A DNA stretch of 64,000 nucleotides from Salegentibacter mishustinae (GCF_002900095.1 NZ_LLKN01000002.1:310001-374000); one strand, 5' to 3'; shown: positions 29,205 to 37,292, numbered from the stretch's first letter. Numbers and translations: made by a program. Notes: a model not told the origin generated them from the sequence alone.

Positions 29205-30680
29205 CTACTCTATCAACTTTTTAATTTCAGCTAAGGAACCTGAATTCCCTTCGTAGATTATTTCAAAATCTTCATTTAATAAAATAAAAGTGGGATACTT
29301 CGTTATATTCATACCTGCAATTATGCTGCCTTTTCGATTATTGCTATTAATAAAAAAATGCTGCCAGGACATATCATTCTCCATACTGAATTCTTTCACG
29401 TCACTTATATTTTTGTCAAGAGCAAAACTCATTAGATTTACCTTTTCTGAAAATTCATTATGAAAATCCTTCAGTTCGGGAAGACCTTTAATACAAGGAG
29501 CACACCAGGTACCCCAAAAGTCAAGTAGCGTGTATGGCTTATTTTTATTGATAGACTCTAATAAGTTGACCTTTTTAGATTCTAATGTAAGTAAGTTGAA
29601 GTTATCAATCTTATCACCAATTCTATACCCGGTAAATTTCTCGGTATCAATATCTATCTTTTTCAGTGTAAGTTTGGCTAAATCTCCTGAAACACTTTCA
29701 ATTTCATAAAATTTATTGCCAGCCCGCAATGTATCTGAGATTGAATACAAAAAATTATCAGATTTTCTGCTTTTAGGATTTGTAATGGAGTTTGGTATTA
29801 TTTTTAATCGCATAAATTCTCCATACAATCCTTGAACTCCGAATGAATAATCCATATCGTTCAATTGATGCTCTCCCTTTTTGTAATCTATAAACTTCAG
29901 CATTACAGTATACTCATTCGTAGTATCATCTAATACATTATCTTCAAATAAATAAATGTGCGGATGCTTAGTTTCTGGATATATTTTGATGCCTCTTTTT
30001 AGACTATAAATTTCATCATTTAGAAAGACTTCATAAGGGAGATTTAGGACTGGAATATTTTCATTTTTTTCAATATGTTTTTTATTTCTATAATCTATCT
30101 GAAATTCTAGGGTTTCATCATTTGCAAAATTATTATCGTGATCCAGATCTGCTATTATTAGCTGTTTGTTCCCCCTAAAACCAGAAAAAATGTTTAACTG
30201 AAAATACAAAGTGTCTACTCTTGCAGATAAATTTTTTAATTCACTAGCTTCAAATGTTTCAAGTGCTTTGTCCTTTCTGATAAATCCATCTTCGTAAAGA
30301 TTTTGAATGAAAGGCTTTAATTGAAAATTTTTGGTAACTATTCTAAATGAGTCTACTGACGGTAATCCTTTAAATTTCTGTAGTTTTTTATCATAATATT
30401 CTGGATATTTTTTTTCTAAAGAATACACCGGTGTTTCTGAAAAAAGTGGTTCAAAACTAAATAGCTCATCAGATGTATTTTTAAGATCAATTACTATTTT
30501 ATTACTGTCCTTATCTTCAGATTCTGGGGTTTTTAAAGCTTCTTTACAGCTTACTAAAAGACTTAAAAAGATTATTAAAAAGAGAGACTTTTCAATTTTT
30601 CCTAATATGGCACCTATTGTTTTGATGTGCTTTGTAATTGGTTTTTTTTCCTGATTAGTCTTATAAGAGTGATAAGTCAA
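29205..30680 (-). CDS. TlpA-like thioredoxin-domain lipoprotein
   Basis: A 491-residue protein. A positively charged N-terminus leads to a lipoprotein signal (LIIFLSLLVSC, Cys near residue 46). A long middle region (about 60-350) has no recognised domain. A C-terminal TlpA/AhpC-type thioredoxin fold follows with FWGTWCAPCIKG (CxxC near residues 391-394), and LTKYPTFILL-type cis-Pro is seen as ITKYPTFILL. It is expected to act as a periplasmic thiol-disulfide reductase or chaperone. Its start faces the dCas12f guide region, about 350 bases away. Confidence 0.85.
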   Translation of the reverse strand: MTYHSYKTNQEKKPITKHIKTIGAILGKIEKSLFLIIFLSLLVSCKEALKTPESEDKDSNKIVIDLKNTSDELFSFEPLFSETPVYSLEKKYPEYYDKKLQKFKGLPSVDSFRIVTKNFQLKPFIQNLYEDGFIRKDKALETFEASELKNLSARVDTLYFQLNIFSGFRGNKQLIIADLDHDNNFANDETLEFQIDYRNKKHIEKNENIPVLNLPYEVFLNDEIYSLKRGIKIYPETKHPHIYLFEDNVLDDTTNEYTVMLKFIDYKKGEHQLNDMDYSFGVQGLYGEFMRLKIIPNSITNPKSRKSDNFLYSISDTLRAGNKFYEIESVSGDLAKLTLKKIDIDTEKFTGYRIGDKIDNFNLLTLESKKVNLLESINKNKPYTLLDFWGTWCAPCIKGLPELKDFHNEFSEKVNLMSFALDKNISDVKEFSMENDMSWQHFFINSNNRKGSIIAGMNITKYPTFILLNEDFEIIYEGNSGSLAEIKKLIE

Positions 30681-30924
30681 TAGTCTGTTTTTTTAAAATA
30701 AGTAAGAAATTTGGTTATGAACTCCTTATCAAGTTTCTTAAAGGTAATTTTAATTGCATTCGACTTTGTAAAATTTACTGTTCTTAAAAAATGAAATTGG
30801 ATAACCTTATTTAAAAATATCAAATTTTCGTCGAAGGAAGGCATTAAATTAGGGAATTCCTTACTAGCAATAGTAAGTGCTGATAGATTTTTAAGTTTTC
30901 AACTATGCTCGGCTTAAGATCTTT

Positions 30925-31020
30925 TTCTAATGAAATTAAGAGATACCCACGCGTTGTATATGCTAAGCGCATTTAGTGAGTGAAATGTTCAGCTCACCTT
31001 GCGGGTGTACAAGCACCCTC
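30925..31020 (-). ncRNA. candidate guide RNA scaffold of the dCas12f system
   Basis: Right after the dCas12f stop, the minus strand holds three consecutive hairpins: GGGTG/CACCC (31018-31003), GTGAG/CTCAC (30997-30976) and GCGC..GCG with a bulge (30970-30951). Together they are clearly GC-richer than the surroundings. The last hairpin contains GCATATACAAC, which resembles the 3' end of a Cas12f-type repeat. A guide would then read roughly GCGTGGGTATCTCTTAATTT from about 30953. The scaffold and position are seen directly. The exact ends, promoter and guide start are inference. A further hairpin (CTTACTA/TAGTAAG) lies at 30860-30877. Confidence 0.55.
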
Positions 31021-31029
31021 GAAAATATT

Positions 31030-32130
31030 TTAACCAATGATCAGTTCAATACCGGCTTTTTCGGCCTTGTATTTTATTTTGGTCATTAGATCATAATAGC
31101 CCCAGTTTCTTAGCACAAATGCTTCCTCTTTGGCGAGTTCAATTTTTTGCTCCTGGTCTACTAAAATGAGCGTTCCTGCCTGGTGTTTTACGCAGAAATC
31201 TATTAGTTCTCGGCTGTATACGTGCAGTCGCTGGTTCACATAATTGCGTTCCTTATCTTTAAACCTGGCTGCCGCTTTTGTTTTCCGTTTATGCCCATTA
31301 CCAGACCTGGCATACTTCACACCCTCCCGGGTTCTTCTTCTGGCGGCTTGTATAGCCAACCTCCGATATAGAAATTCTTCCCTGCTCCCTATGCTAAGCT
31401 TTGCCTTACCAATTTTCACTATAATTGGATACTCCAGGGACAACCTGGCTTCTGCAAACACCTCTGGCCTTAGTTGGTGTTTTTCTTTCTCCATTTCAAA
31501 GGCGGCCATCATAAAGATCTTACCATCTTTTAACTTGAGATAAGAAGTGCGCATTTTAATCTCGCCCTTTGTTAACTGGTGCATTAATTTCCATTTGTCA
31601 TTAAATGCTCTGCCGATATAGGTTTTTACCGGGATGGAAAAGAACCGAAAGCAAAAGGCACTTTTCTCAGGATTGAATTCCAGCCCACAAACACCCTCCA
31701 TGGTAAAGGGAAAGGCCATTTCTTTTTTGAAATTTTGCAGGGAACGCTCGCCTTTCCAGTATTCCTCCCGGTTTTTCTTAAAGGAACTTTGAATGATGCT
31801 ATTGAGTTGGGATAAAATGTTGGTGGGCATTTTCCCTTTATAGCGATCAGATACCAACCGGTAGGTGGTATTCATCCGCGACCGGTTAAAGATACCCAGT
31901 TCATCTTTTTTCTCGTCCACCAGCTTATACTTCACCCCTTCTGATAGATAGAAAAACTCCTGGATCATTTCCTGAACATATAGATGGGAAACGATAAGGT
32001 TCGCAGCTTTATGACAGCGGTAACGCCATTGGTACAGTTTACTTTTAGCCTCCTGGCGTTCTTCCTGGGTTGGCAGGTCGATCTCTAACCGGATACTACG
32101 GGTGAGTGTAATTGTGTCCTTTCCCATCAC
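31030..32130 (-). CDS. dcas12f: nuclease-dead Cas12f/TnpB-like RNA-guided protein
   Basis: A 366-residue TnpB/Cas12f homologue. N-terminal recognition region (1-215) has QWRYRCHKAANLI and IQSSFKKNREEYWKG. The RuvC half has the arginine-rich bridge region (255-300: RRLAIQAARRR, KDKERNYVNQRLHVYSRELI) and the family's final helix WGYYDLMTKIKYKAEKAGIEL. The RuvC-I Asp is replaced (IIVKIGKAK, Lys239). The RuvC-II Glu is replaced (TLILVDQ, Val324). The protein stops at GIELIIG, before the zinc ribbon and RuvC-III Asp. It therefore cannot cut DNA but may still bind RNA and DNA. The start is GTG at 32130 or ATG at 32127, overlapping the sigma gene stop (TAGTGATG). Translational coupling suggests a complex with that sigma factor. 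Confidence 0.85.
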   Translation of the reverse strand: MMGKDTITLTRSIRLEIDLPTQEERQEAKSKLYQWRYRCHKAANLIVSHLYVQEMIQEFFYLSEGVKYKLVDEKKDELGIFNRSRMNTTYRLVSDRYKGKMPTNILSQLNSIIQSSFKKNREEYWKGERSLQNFKKEMAFPFTMEGVCGLEFNPEKSAFCFRFFSIPVKTYIGRAFNDKWKLMHQLTKGEIKMRTSYLKLKDGKIFMMAAFEMEKEKHQLRPEVFAEARLSLEYPIIVKIGKAKLSIGSREEFLYRRLAIQAARRRTREGVKYARSGNGHKRKTKAAARFKDKERNYVNQRLHVYSRELIDFCVKHQAGTLILVDQEQKIELAKEEAFVLRNWGYYDLMTKIKYKAEKAGIELIIG

Positions 32131-32912
32131 TAAGCCGATTGTTGTTGTTCGTGTTTTAATTGCATCAGCTTATAGGCGGACATAAATTCCTGGTGCACTT
32201 CCTTTTCGGAAAGGTTCAATTCTTTGGCAATAGCTGCAAAGGAGTATTGTCTTTCCGTGCGCAGCTGCAAGACCTTTTCCTGTTCCTGGGTCATCTCCCT
32301 CTGAATCTTTACTGCCAGAACTGGTTTTGGTTTTGTTTCCTGAATACTCCGCTGGCAAATGATATTTTTAATATCCACGATAGCCTTTTTTACCTCGTTG
32401 CTGGTGTGGGTAATACTGGTTCCCATTAATTGACCAATAGCTTTATAGCGAAAATCATACTTTAAACAGAGTTCAATCAGGCGTCGTCTTTCAGGACTGA
32501 GTAAGGGTAAAACACGACTTATCCGGTCAAAAGCTTTTTGTTGAATCTCGTGATTTAATAAGTGCAGATCATCTTTTTCTGGATCATAACCGTGCAAATA
32601 CTCCTGGTAGTTTTCGAAACTTTCTAAGGAATTGACGGTTTTGAAAAATTTATTTTTAGGACGAACATAGTAGGTGTAGCATTCCCTCTTCATTACCATT
32701 CGTAGGAAATAGTAAATATGTTCGGGTCGTTCTATCCGATCCCTTTTCTCCCATAGTATTAGAAAGGTATCCTGCACCAGGGTTTCCACGGCAAAATCAT
32801 CATCCAGAATTTGCTTGCCCACCCAGAAGATATTGCGGTGGTACTTTGTATGGATAAACTCCAAGGCATCGGGATGTCCTTGTTGTAATAATTCAAAAAT
32901 ACGCTGTAACAT
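32130..32912 (-). CDS. ECF-type RNA polymerase sigma factor with extra C-terminal HTH, partner of dCas12f
   Basis: A 260-residue sigma-70-family protein. Region 2 is about 15-85 (ALEFIHTKYHRNIFWVGKQI, VQDTFLILWEKRD, MKRECYTYYVRPKN). Region 4 is about 130-190 (LPLLSPERRRLIELCLKYDF, then YKAIGQLMGTSITHTSNEVK). After that comes an additional segment (about 205-255) that again looks like a region 4-type HTH (MTQEQEKVLQLRTERQYSF, then AAIAKELNLSEKEVHQEF). Usual ECF factors stop near 180-200 residues, so the extension is unusual and could contact dCas12f. No anti-sigma gene is adjacent. The gene ends inside the dCas12f start, so the two are made together. Confidence 0.85.
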   Translation of the reverse strand: MLQRIFELLQQGHPDALEFIHTKYHRNIFWVGKQILDDDFAVETLVQDTFLILWEKRDRIERPEHIYYFLRMVMKRECYTYYVRPKNKFFKTVNSLESFENYQEYLHGYDPEKDDLHLLNHEIQQKAFDRISRVLPLLSPERRRLIELCLKYDFRYKAIGQLMGTSITHTSNEVKKAIVDIKNIICQRSIQETKPKPVLAVKIQREMTQEQEKVLQLRTERQYSFAAIAKELNLSEKEVHQEFMSAYKLMQLKHEQQQSA

Positions 32913-33071
32913 AAGCAGTCGCTTTTAAGTGGAGGTAACAACCTCAAGGTTTTAAATGGATTAGCTTAAGCGAATTCCTACAAGTTGTAAAGAGAAGGTA
33001 GCTTTGAAAGTAAGTCGAAAAAGAAAGGGCATGAGACTTAACTTATTGTATCAGAGGTACTGGTATACCAT

Positions 33072-33129
33072 GGAACGACAAGTAAGCTCACGCCCGGGTC
33101 GTGAGCATTACCACTTATCATCTCGTTCC
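33072..33129. other. long imperfect hairpin upstream of the sigma-dCas12f operon
   Basis: Outer arms GGAACGA/TCGTTCC, middle AAGT-AA/TTACCACTT with a 2-3 base bulge, and a perfect inner stem GCTCACG/CGTGAGC with loop CCCGGGT. It is preceded by palindrome TGGTATACCA (33061-33070). It could be a leader structure, a small RNA or an alternative guide scaffold. A 72-codon frame across it (33004-33222) is judged spurious. Confidence 0.55.
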
Positions 33130-33240
33130 TTAAAAATTACCAGTTTTCTGACACAAGATTCAAAGCGAATGCTTCTAATATTTTACTTAAAGAAGTTTCG
33201 CAAATATATTAATATGAGATAAATATATAAATAAAATATT

Positions 33241-33264
33241 TATGTTGTAATATATTCCAACATA
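33241..33264. promoter_or_regulatory. candidate operator upstream of the XRE gene
   Basis: Inverted repeat TATGTTG...CAACATA with a 10-base spacer, embedded in AT-rich sequence 44 bases before the XRE start codon. XRE proteins often bind such sites and repress themselves. Which protein binds here is inference. Confidence 0.4.
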
Positions 33265-33307
33265 ATTTGTAAAATATTTGATCATCTTAGTTGTAGATAG
33301 GGCTACA

Positions 33308-33562
33308 ATGCAGAACAAAAATTACAAAGAAGACTTTTTACTTAAGTTTGGAGAGAATTTCGGCAAGATTCGGCGGAGTAAAAGTTTAAGTTTTAGATCC
33401 TTATCGCAAAAATGCGATATAGATTATGCAGATCTAAACAAAATTGAAAGAGGAAAGAGAAATATTACGCTTACCACTATAATTGAGTTAGCAAGAGGAC
33501 TTGATATTCACGCTCGAGAATTATTTGATTTTAGCTTTACTCTAAAAGATTTGGAAAAATAA
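33308..33562 (+). CDS. XRE-family helix-turn-helix regulator
   Basis: A small DNA-binding protein (84 residues from the ATG at 33308; an in-frame TTG at 33278 would add ten residues). The HTH_3 core is FGENFGKIRRSKSLSFRSLS, then CDIDYADLNKIERGKRNITL and TTIIELARGLDI. It is divergent from the sigma-dCas12f operon and lies just before the cassette array. It may control either, but the sequence does not say which. Confidence 0.85.
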   Translation: MQNKNYKEDFLLKFGENFGKIRRSKSLSFRSLSQKCDIDYADLNKIERGKRNITLTTIIELARGLDIHARELFDFSFTLKDLEK

Positions 33563-33679
33563 TTTTCATATTTTAAATCCTACTATCCCTCTTTAAATTC
33601 TTCCTTAATCTACTTTAACACCAATAATTTATATTTAACAAAAACTGCGTTTATCCCGGTATATTTCTTATTAAATAAG

Positions 33680-33718
33680 TAAATTGTTCAGGATATAACG
33701 AGTTGGGCAGCATTTTAC
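33680..33718 (+). other. left boundary of the cassette array (possible attI-like site)
   Basis: The first cassette starts at GTTGGGC (33712-33718). The bases before it (GGATATAACGA) resemble the 3' arm of the array repeats (GATAACCGAGACC) but no full palindrome is present. This asymmetry is what an attI site would look like. No integrase gene adjoins it. Confidence 0.35.
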
Positions 33719-33722
33719 AGAT

Positions 33723-34289
33723 ATGAGTTTAAGAAGAATATTTCTGACTTTTTCACTAATCATTATTTTCAGTTGTCAAGAAAATGAGAAAACACAGAAA
33801 ATCGATATAGCAAAGGAGATTATGGGTTTGACTTCCAGTTCCGATCAAGAAGCATTTTTAGAAAGAATACATAAAACAGATCAAGATATTAGAAACGGAG
33901 AGAGTTCAGAAATTCTACTTAAATACGGAAAGAACTCAAAAGAATTGCAAAAGTTATATAGGAAAATGGATTCTGTAGATCAATTAAATTTGAAAAGAGT
34001 AGATCTTTACTTAAATACTTTTCAATATCCAGACAAGAAAAGGTTTTCTCACAGTGCTAATATCGCACCGTGGCTGGTAATTCACCATTCATCAGATATT
34101 AATACTAGAAATAAATACTTCCAAATTCTCAAAAAAGCTTATTTAGATAATGACATCAATTCAAATCAGTTCGAATTATATTTAGGAAGAACATACCAGC
34201 TAAAAACAGGAGATTACCCCACACAAGAAGGAGCATATAAATCAGAAGACAAAATTAACCGATTAATTAAAGAACTAAGTTTAGAGTAA
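33723..34289 (+). CDS. DUF6624-like lipoprotein (cassette 1)
   Basis: A 188-residue lipoprotein: signal MSLRRIFLTFSLIIIFSC with Cys at 18. The C-terminal half has WLVIHHSSDINTRNKYFQIL, LDNDINSNQFELYLGRTYQL and GDYPTQEGA. The order W..xxHS.....L.....L..R......PTQ resembles the DUF6624 family. Its function is unknown. It starts only 11 bases after the cassette's GTT start, and its stop is just before the array repeat, typical compact cassette packing. Confidence 0.7.
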   Translation: MSLRRIFLTFSLIIIFSCQENEKTQKIDIAKEIMGLTSSSDQEAFLERIHKTDQDIRNGESSEILLKYGKNSKELQKLYRKMDSVDQLNLKRVDLYLNTFQYPDKKRFSHSANIAPWLVIHHSSDINTRNKYFQILKKAYLDNDINSNQFELYLGRTYQLKTGDYPTQEGAYKSEDKINRLIKELSLE

Positions 34290-34298
34290 TAAAACGCA

Positions 34299-34431
34299 GC
34301 CCAACATCGGTTCATCGCAAATAACGGGTATAGCAAAAAAAGTGTAATTTTAGAAACCAGTAAAGAAAAGTGTTAATCCGACAAGTCCGCGTCCCTACTC
34401 CCGCAACTTGCGATAACCGCAACCGTTGTAC
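34299..34431 (+). repeat. attC-like repeat 1 (type II)
   Basis: Runs from GCCCAAC to GTTGTAC. Inner arms are CGGTTCATCGCAAATAACGGG and its near-complement ending in TTGCGATAACC. Cassette 1 start GTTGGGCAGC pairs with its end GCAGCCCAAC except at one position. Confidence 0.8.
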
Positions 34432-34483
34432 GCAAGCATTGACGAAGAAGGATTTAAGAAAATAATTAATAAAAAAAACAATT

Positions 34484-34969
34484 ATGAAATATTCAATTCT
34501 TACACTGATATTTTTCGCTCCATTATTTATAGCTGCCCAAAGTTCTGATTATAAAGTATCTTCCTATAAGACAGAAGGAACTAAGGCACCCAATACTCAT
34601 TACATTGGAGAAGCTTGGTTAAATCCTCTAATTCACGATGATGAAGAATTAGGTTACAACATTACCAAAGCAACCTTCAAAGCTAACTCAACTTTAGATT
34701 GGCACAAACACGGTTCTGTTCAAGTTTTAGTAATTGTAGATGGTGAAGCCTACTATCAAGAAAAGGGTAAAAAGCCTATAATTCTAAAAGAGGGAGATGT
34801 AATTAGATGCGAAAAAGAAACTGAGCATTGGCACTCATCTACTAAAGAATGTGATGTTACATATTTAGCATTCTATAGCGGAGAAAAACCAACAGAATGG
34901 ACAGAAGTCTTAACTCAGGACTATTACGATCAAGTTCCTAAAATGCTAGAAACTAAATCACAAAATTAA
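34484..34969 (+). CDS. secreted cupin-domain protein (cassette 2)
   Basis: A 161-residue protein with signal peptide (MKYSILTLIFFAPLFIAAQ) and a single cupin: FKANSTLDWHKHGSVQVLVI (His-x-His metal ligands), GEAYYQEKGKKPIIL, GDVIRCEKETEHWHSS (second motif His). Predicted periplasmic metal-binding beta barrel. Enzymatic or binding role is unknown. It is the only gene in its cassette, preceded by a leader of about 60 bases. Confidence 0.85.
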   Translation: MKYSILTLIFFAPLFIAAQSSDYKVSSYKTEGTKAPNTHYIGEAWLNPLIHDDEELGYNITKATFKANSTLDWHKHGSVQVLVIVDGEAYYQEKGKKPIILKEGDVIRCEKETEHWHSSTKECDVTYLAFYSGEKPTEWTEVLTQDYYDQVPKMLETKSQN

Positions 34970-35015
34970 AAAACATAAAAAATTTTAGACAAGATGATGG
35001 GAACGCAATGCCAGC

Positions 35016-35148
35016 GCACAACAACGGCTCATCGCAAATAACGGGTATTCAGGAAAAAGTGTAATTTTAGAAACCAAGAAAGAAAATAACTAATCCGACA
35101 AATCCGCGTCTTTACTCCCGCAACTTGCTATAGCCGAGACAGTTAGCC
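35016..35148 (+). repeat. attC-like repeat 2 (type II)
   Basis: Runs from GCACAAC to GTTAGCC. Cassette 2 start GTTGTACGC-AA-GCATTG matches the reverse complement of its end, GTTGTGCGC-TG-GCATTG. Confidence 0.8.
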
Positions 35149-35160
35149 ACAATTACCATA

Positions 35161-36198
35161 ATGAGCATAGAAATAACACTTTATACAAAGAAAGCAACAA
35201 AATCTAGTTTGATCAAATATTTACGAGATCACGATTTTTATAAAGTAAAACACTTCATAGACTCTTTTAATGATGAAAACAATCTTCATTATATGTGGTT
35301 CGGCTCAAAAAATAATGAATCAACTACTGGAGTAGAATCAACAATCATTAAAGTAGATAATGACTTAAAAAAACAGTTTAAATGCTCAGACTGGATTTTG
35401 CACACAAGAACAAAATCCAATGGAAGTTTTGAAGATAAAGCGAAACAAAACGAGATAATAAAAAGTGCTAGAAAGCAGTTCGGAGGAACATTTTATAATG
35501 ATGGATATGGAACAAACAGATATATTGACTTAAATGACTATCCGAGATTTCAACCTCACGAAAAAGCAATTTCTAATATAAGAGAGAATGCATTAGAAAA
35601 GCTATTTCAAATTACCAATAGTGTAGAGAATTACGAAAACTCGCTAAGCGATAATTTACAGAGTATTAATATTCCTGCATTGAAAGATTTACTGAAGACT
35701 AAAGATCCAAGCGTAACTTTATATAATAGTTTAATCCCATTTCTAGTATCGGTAATTGAGTATTTCTTCGGAGAAATTTTTATAGCAATTATAAGATATG
35801 ATCCCGTTGCGAAGGAATTAATTGCTAAAGAAAACTTTAAAATCGGAATTTCGGAAGTTGTGAAAATTGAAAATAAAGAAAAATCAATTGAGGAGAGCGT
35901 AGCTGAGAACTATAATTTTCAAAATCTCGATAGTATAAATAAAGTTTACAATAAGTTTGTTCAAATAGATATATTTTCAATTCTAAGTAAACGAAAAAAA
36001 GTTAACGGTAAAATTTTAAGAATTTTAAATAAGCTAGAGGATTTAATTAACTCACGACATAATATTATTCACAACTTGGAATTTAACTATGAATTGACAA
36101 AAAATGACTATCTAACTTATGTGAAAACCGTTGAAAAAATGGTTGAAATGATTGTTGATGAGCTAGAAAACCAAAGAAAATTAAATATCGAAAGGTAA
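35161..36198 (+). CDS. HEPN-domain protein, probable RNase / defence gene (cassette 3)
   Basis: A 345-residue protein. The C-terminal third is helical and carries LINSRHNIIHN, the R-x4-H motif of HEPN ribonucleases (about residues 299-304). It is preceded by LYNSLIPFLVSVIEYFFGEI, as in the RiboL-PSP-HEPN group. The N-terminal half (about 1-150) is unrecognised. HEPN proteins of this type often cleave RNA in abortive infection or toxin systems. No antitoxin-like partner is in the cassette. The start ATG is 19 bases after the cassette GTT. Confidence 0.65.
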   Translation: MSIEITLYTKKATKSSLIKYLRDHDFYKVKHFIDSFNDENNLHYMWFGSKNNESTTGVESTIIKVDNDLKKQFKCSDWILHTRTKSNGSFEDKAKQNEIIKSARKQFGGTFYNDGYGTNRYIDLNDYPRFQPHEKAISNIRENALEKLFQITNSVENYENSLSDNLQSINIPALKDLLKTKDPSVTLYNSLIPFLVSVIEYFFGEIFIAIIRYDPVAKELIAKENFKIGISEVVKIENKEKSIEESVAENYNFQNLDSINKVYNKFVQIDIFSILSKRKKVNGKILRILNKLEDLINSRHNIIHNLEFNYELTKNDYLTYVKTVEKMVEMIVDELENQRKLNIER

Positions 36199-36202
36199 CA
36201 GT

Positions 36203-36338
36203 GGCTAACAACGCATAACGCAAATGGCGGGTTTACCAGAAAAGAACTAATTTAGTTTACATAACAAACCAAATCGTTACGCCGACAAATCCGCATCTAA
36301 AAATCCGCGCCACTTGTCGTTATACGAGACCGTTGTGC
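36203..36338 (+). repeat. attC-like repeat 3 (type I)
   Basis: Runs from GGCTAAC to GTTGTGC. Inner arms CGCATAACGCAAATGGCG and CGCCACTTGTCGTTATACG. Cassette 3 start GTTAGCCAC-AA-TTACC against reverse complement of its end GTTAGCCAC-TG-TTACC. Confidence 0.85.
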
Positions 36339-36351
36339 GTAATTTAATTTT

Positions 36352-37287
36352 ATGAAAATATTGTTTTTAAAGAAACTGACATGGATATTAATAGTAGGAG
36401 TTTTATTCGCATCTATTCTTCCAAATATTATTTCTAATTATTGGTTTATTGACATATTTTCCAATTTCAAATTGCAATATTTAATAATATCAATCTTCCT
36501 ATTTCTCATATCTTTATTATTTTTTAATAAGAAAGTTTTAGCCTTAATATTACTAATTTCAACCATATTATGGAACGGCTATTTTATTGCTCCTTACTAT
36601 TTTAGTGATAATACTGCTCTTAAATCTAAAAAACAGGTCAAAATTTCAAGTATTAATTTGCTCTCAAGTAATTCAGAAATTGATTTAGTTCAAAATTATA
36701 TATTTGAAGAAGATCCAGATATTTTGATCCTAATGGAATTCACTCCAAATTGGCAATTCAAACTAAATCCAATAATTGACAATTATAAATATAAAAAATT
36801 AGTTCCGAGAAATGACAATTTTGGAATTGCTCTATTGAGCAAATATGAAATGAACAGTTCTATTGATTATTTCGAGCTTAATGACAAGCCTTCAATAGTT
36901 GCAGATCTAAATATTGGGAGTGATCAATTTTCATTGGTAGCTACACACCCAATTCCTCCTATAAATCAACATACGTTTGAAAATAGAAATAAACAACTTT
37001 CTAATATTTTGAACAAAAGATCTAAGTTTTCAGAAAGGTTGATTATTGCAGGAGATTTTAATACTTCATCATTCTCCAATCATTTTAGTAAACTTACAAA
37101 TGGAGATCTAAAAGATAGTAGAATTGGTTTTGGACTTTTACCAACTTGGCCGGCAAACTATCTAATGTTACAAACAACATTAGACCATTTCCTTATTTCG
37201 AAAAATTTAGAGGTGATAGAAAGATCAACCGGTAAGAATATAGGTTCTGACCATTTACCAATTAATATCATAATTGGAGTTAATTAA
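36352..37287 (+). CDS. membrane-anchored endonuclease/exonuclease/phosphatase family protein (cassette 4)
   Basis: A 311-residue protein with about three N-terminal membrane helices (about 10-95) and then an EEP domain: KISSINLLSSNSEI (Asn motif), ILMEFTPNW (catalytic Glu), VATHPIPP (His), LIIAGDFNTSSFS (GDFN), and GSDHLPINIII (final Asp-His). All usual catalytic motifs are present. Substrate could be a phospholipid, nucleic acid or other phosphodiester. The membrane anchor favours the periplasm or envelope. Confidence 0.87.
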   Translation: MKILFLKKLTWILIVGVLFASILPNIISNYWFIDIFSNFKLQYLIISIFLFLISLLFFNKKVLALILLISTILWNGYFIAPYYFSDNTALKSKKQVKISSINLLSSNSEIDLVQNYIFEEDPDILILMEFTPNWQFKLNPIIDNYKYKKLVPRNDNFGIALLSKYEMNSSIDYFELNDKPSIVADLNIGSDQFSLVATHPIPPINQHTFENRNKQLSNILNKRSKFSERLIIAGDFNTSSFSNHFSKLTNGDLKDSRIGFGLLPTWPANYLMLQTTLDHFLISKNLEVIERSTGKNIGSDHLPINIIIGVN

Positions 37288-37292
37288 ACTAC

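Noticed and set aside
31030-32130. Ordinary IS605-type TnpB accessory gene
   Set aside because: No TnpA, no IS ends seen, all three RuvC acids and the zinc ribbon lost, and translational coupling with a sigma factor.
33004-33222. 72-codon plus-strand frame upstream of the XRE gene
   Set aside because: It runs through the long hairpin, has no recognisable domain and no clear ribosome-binding context.
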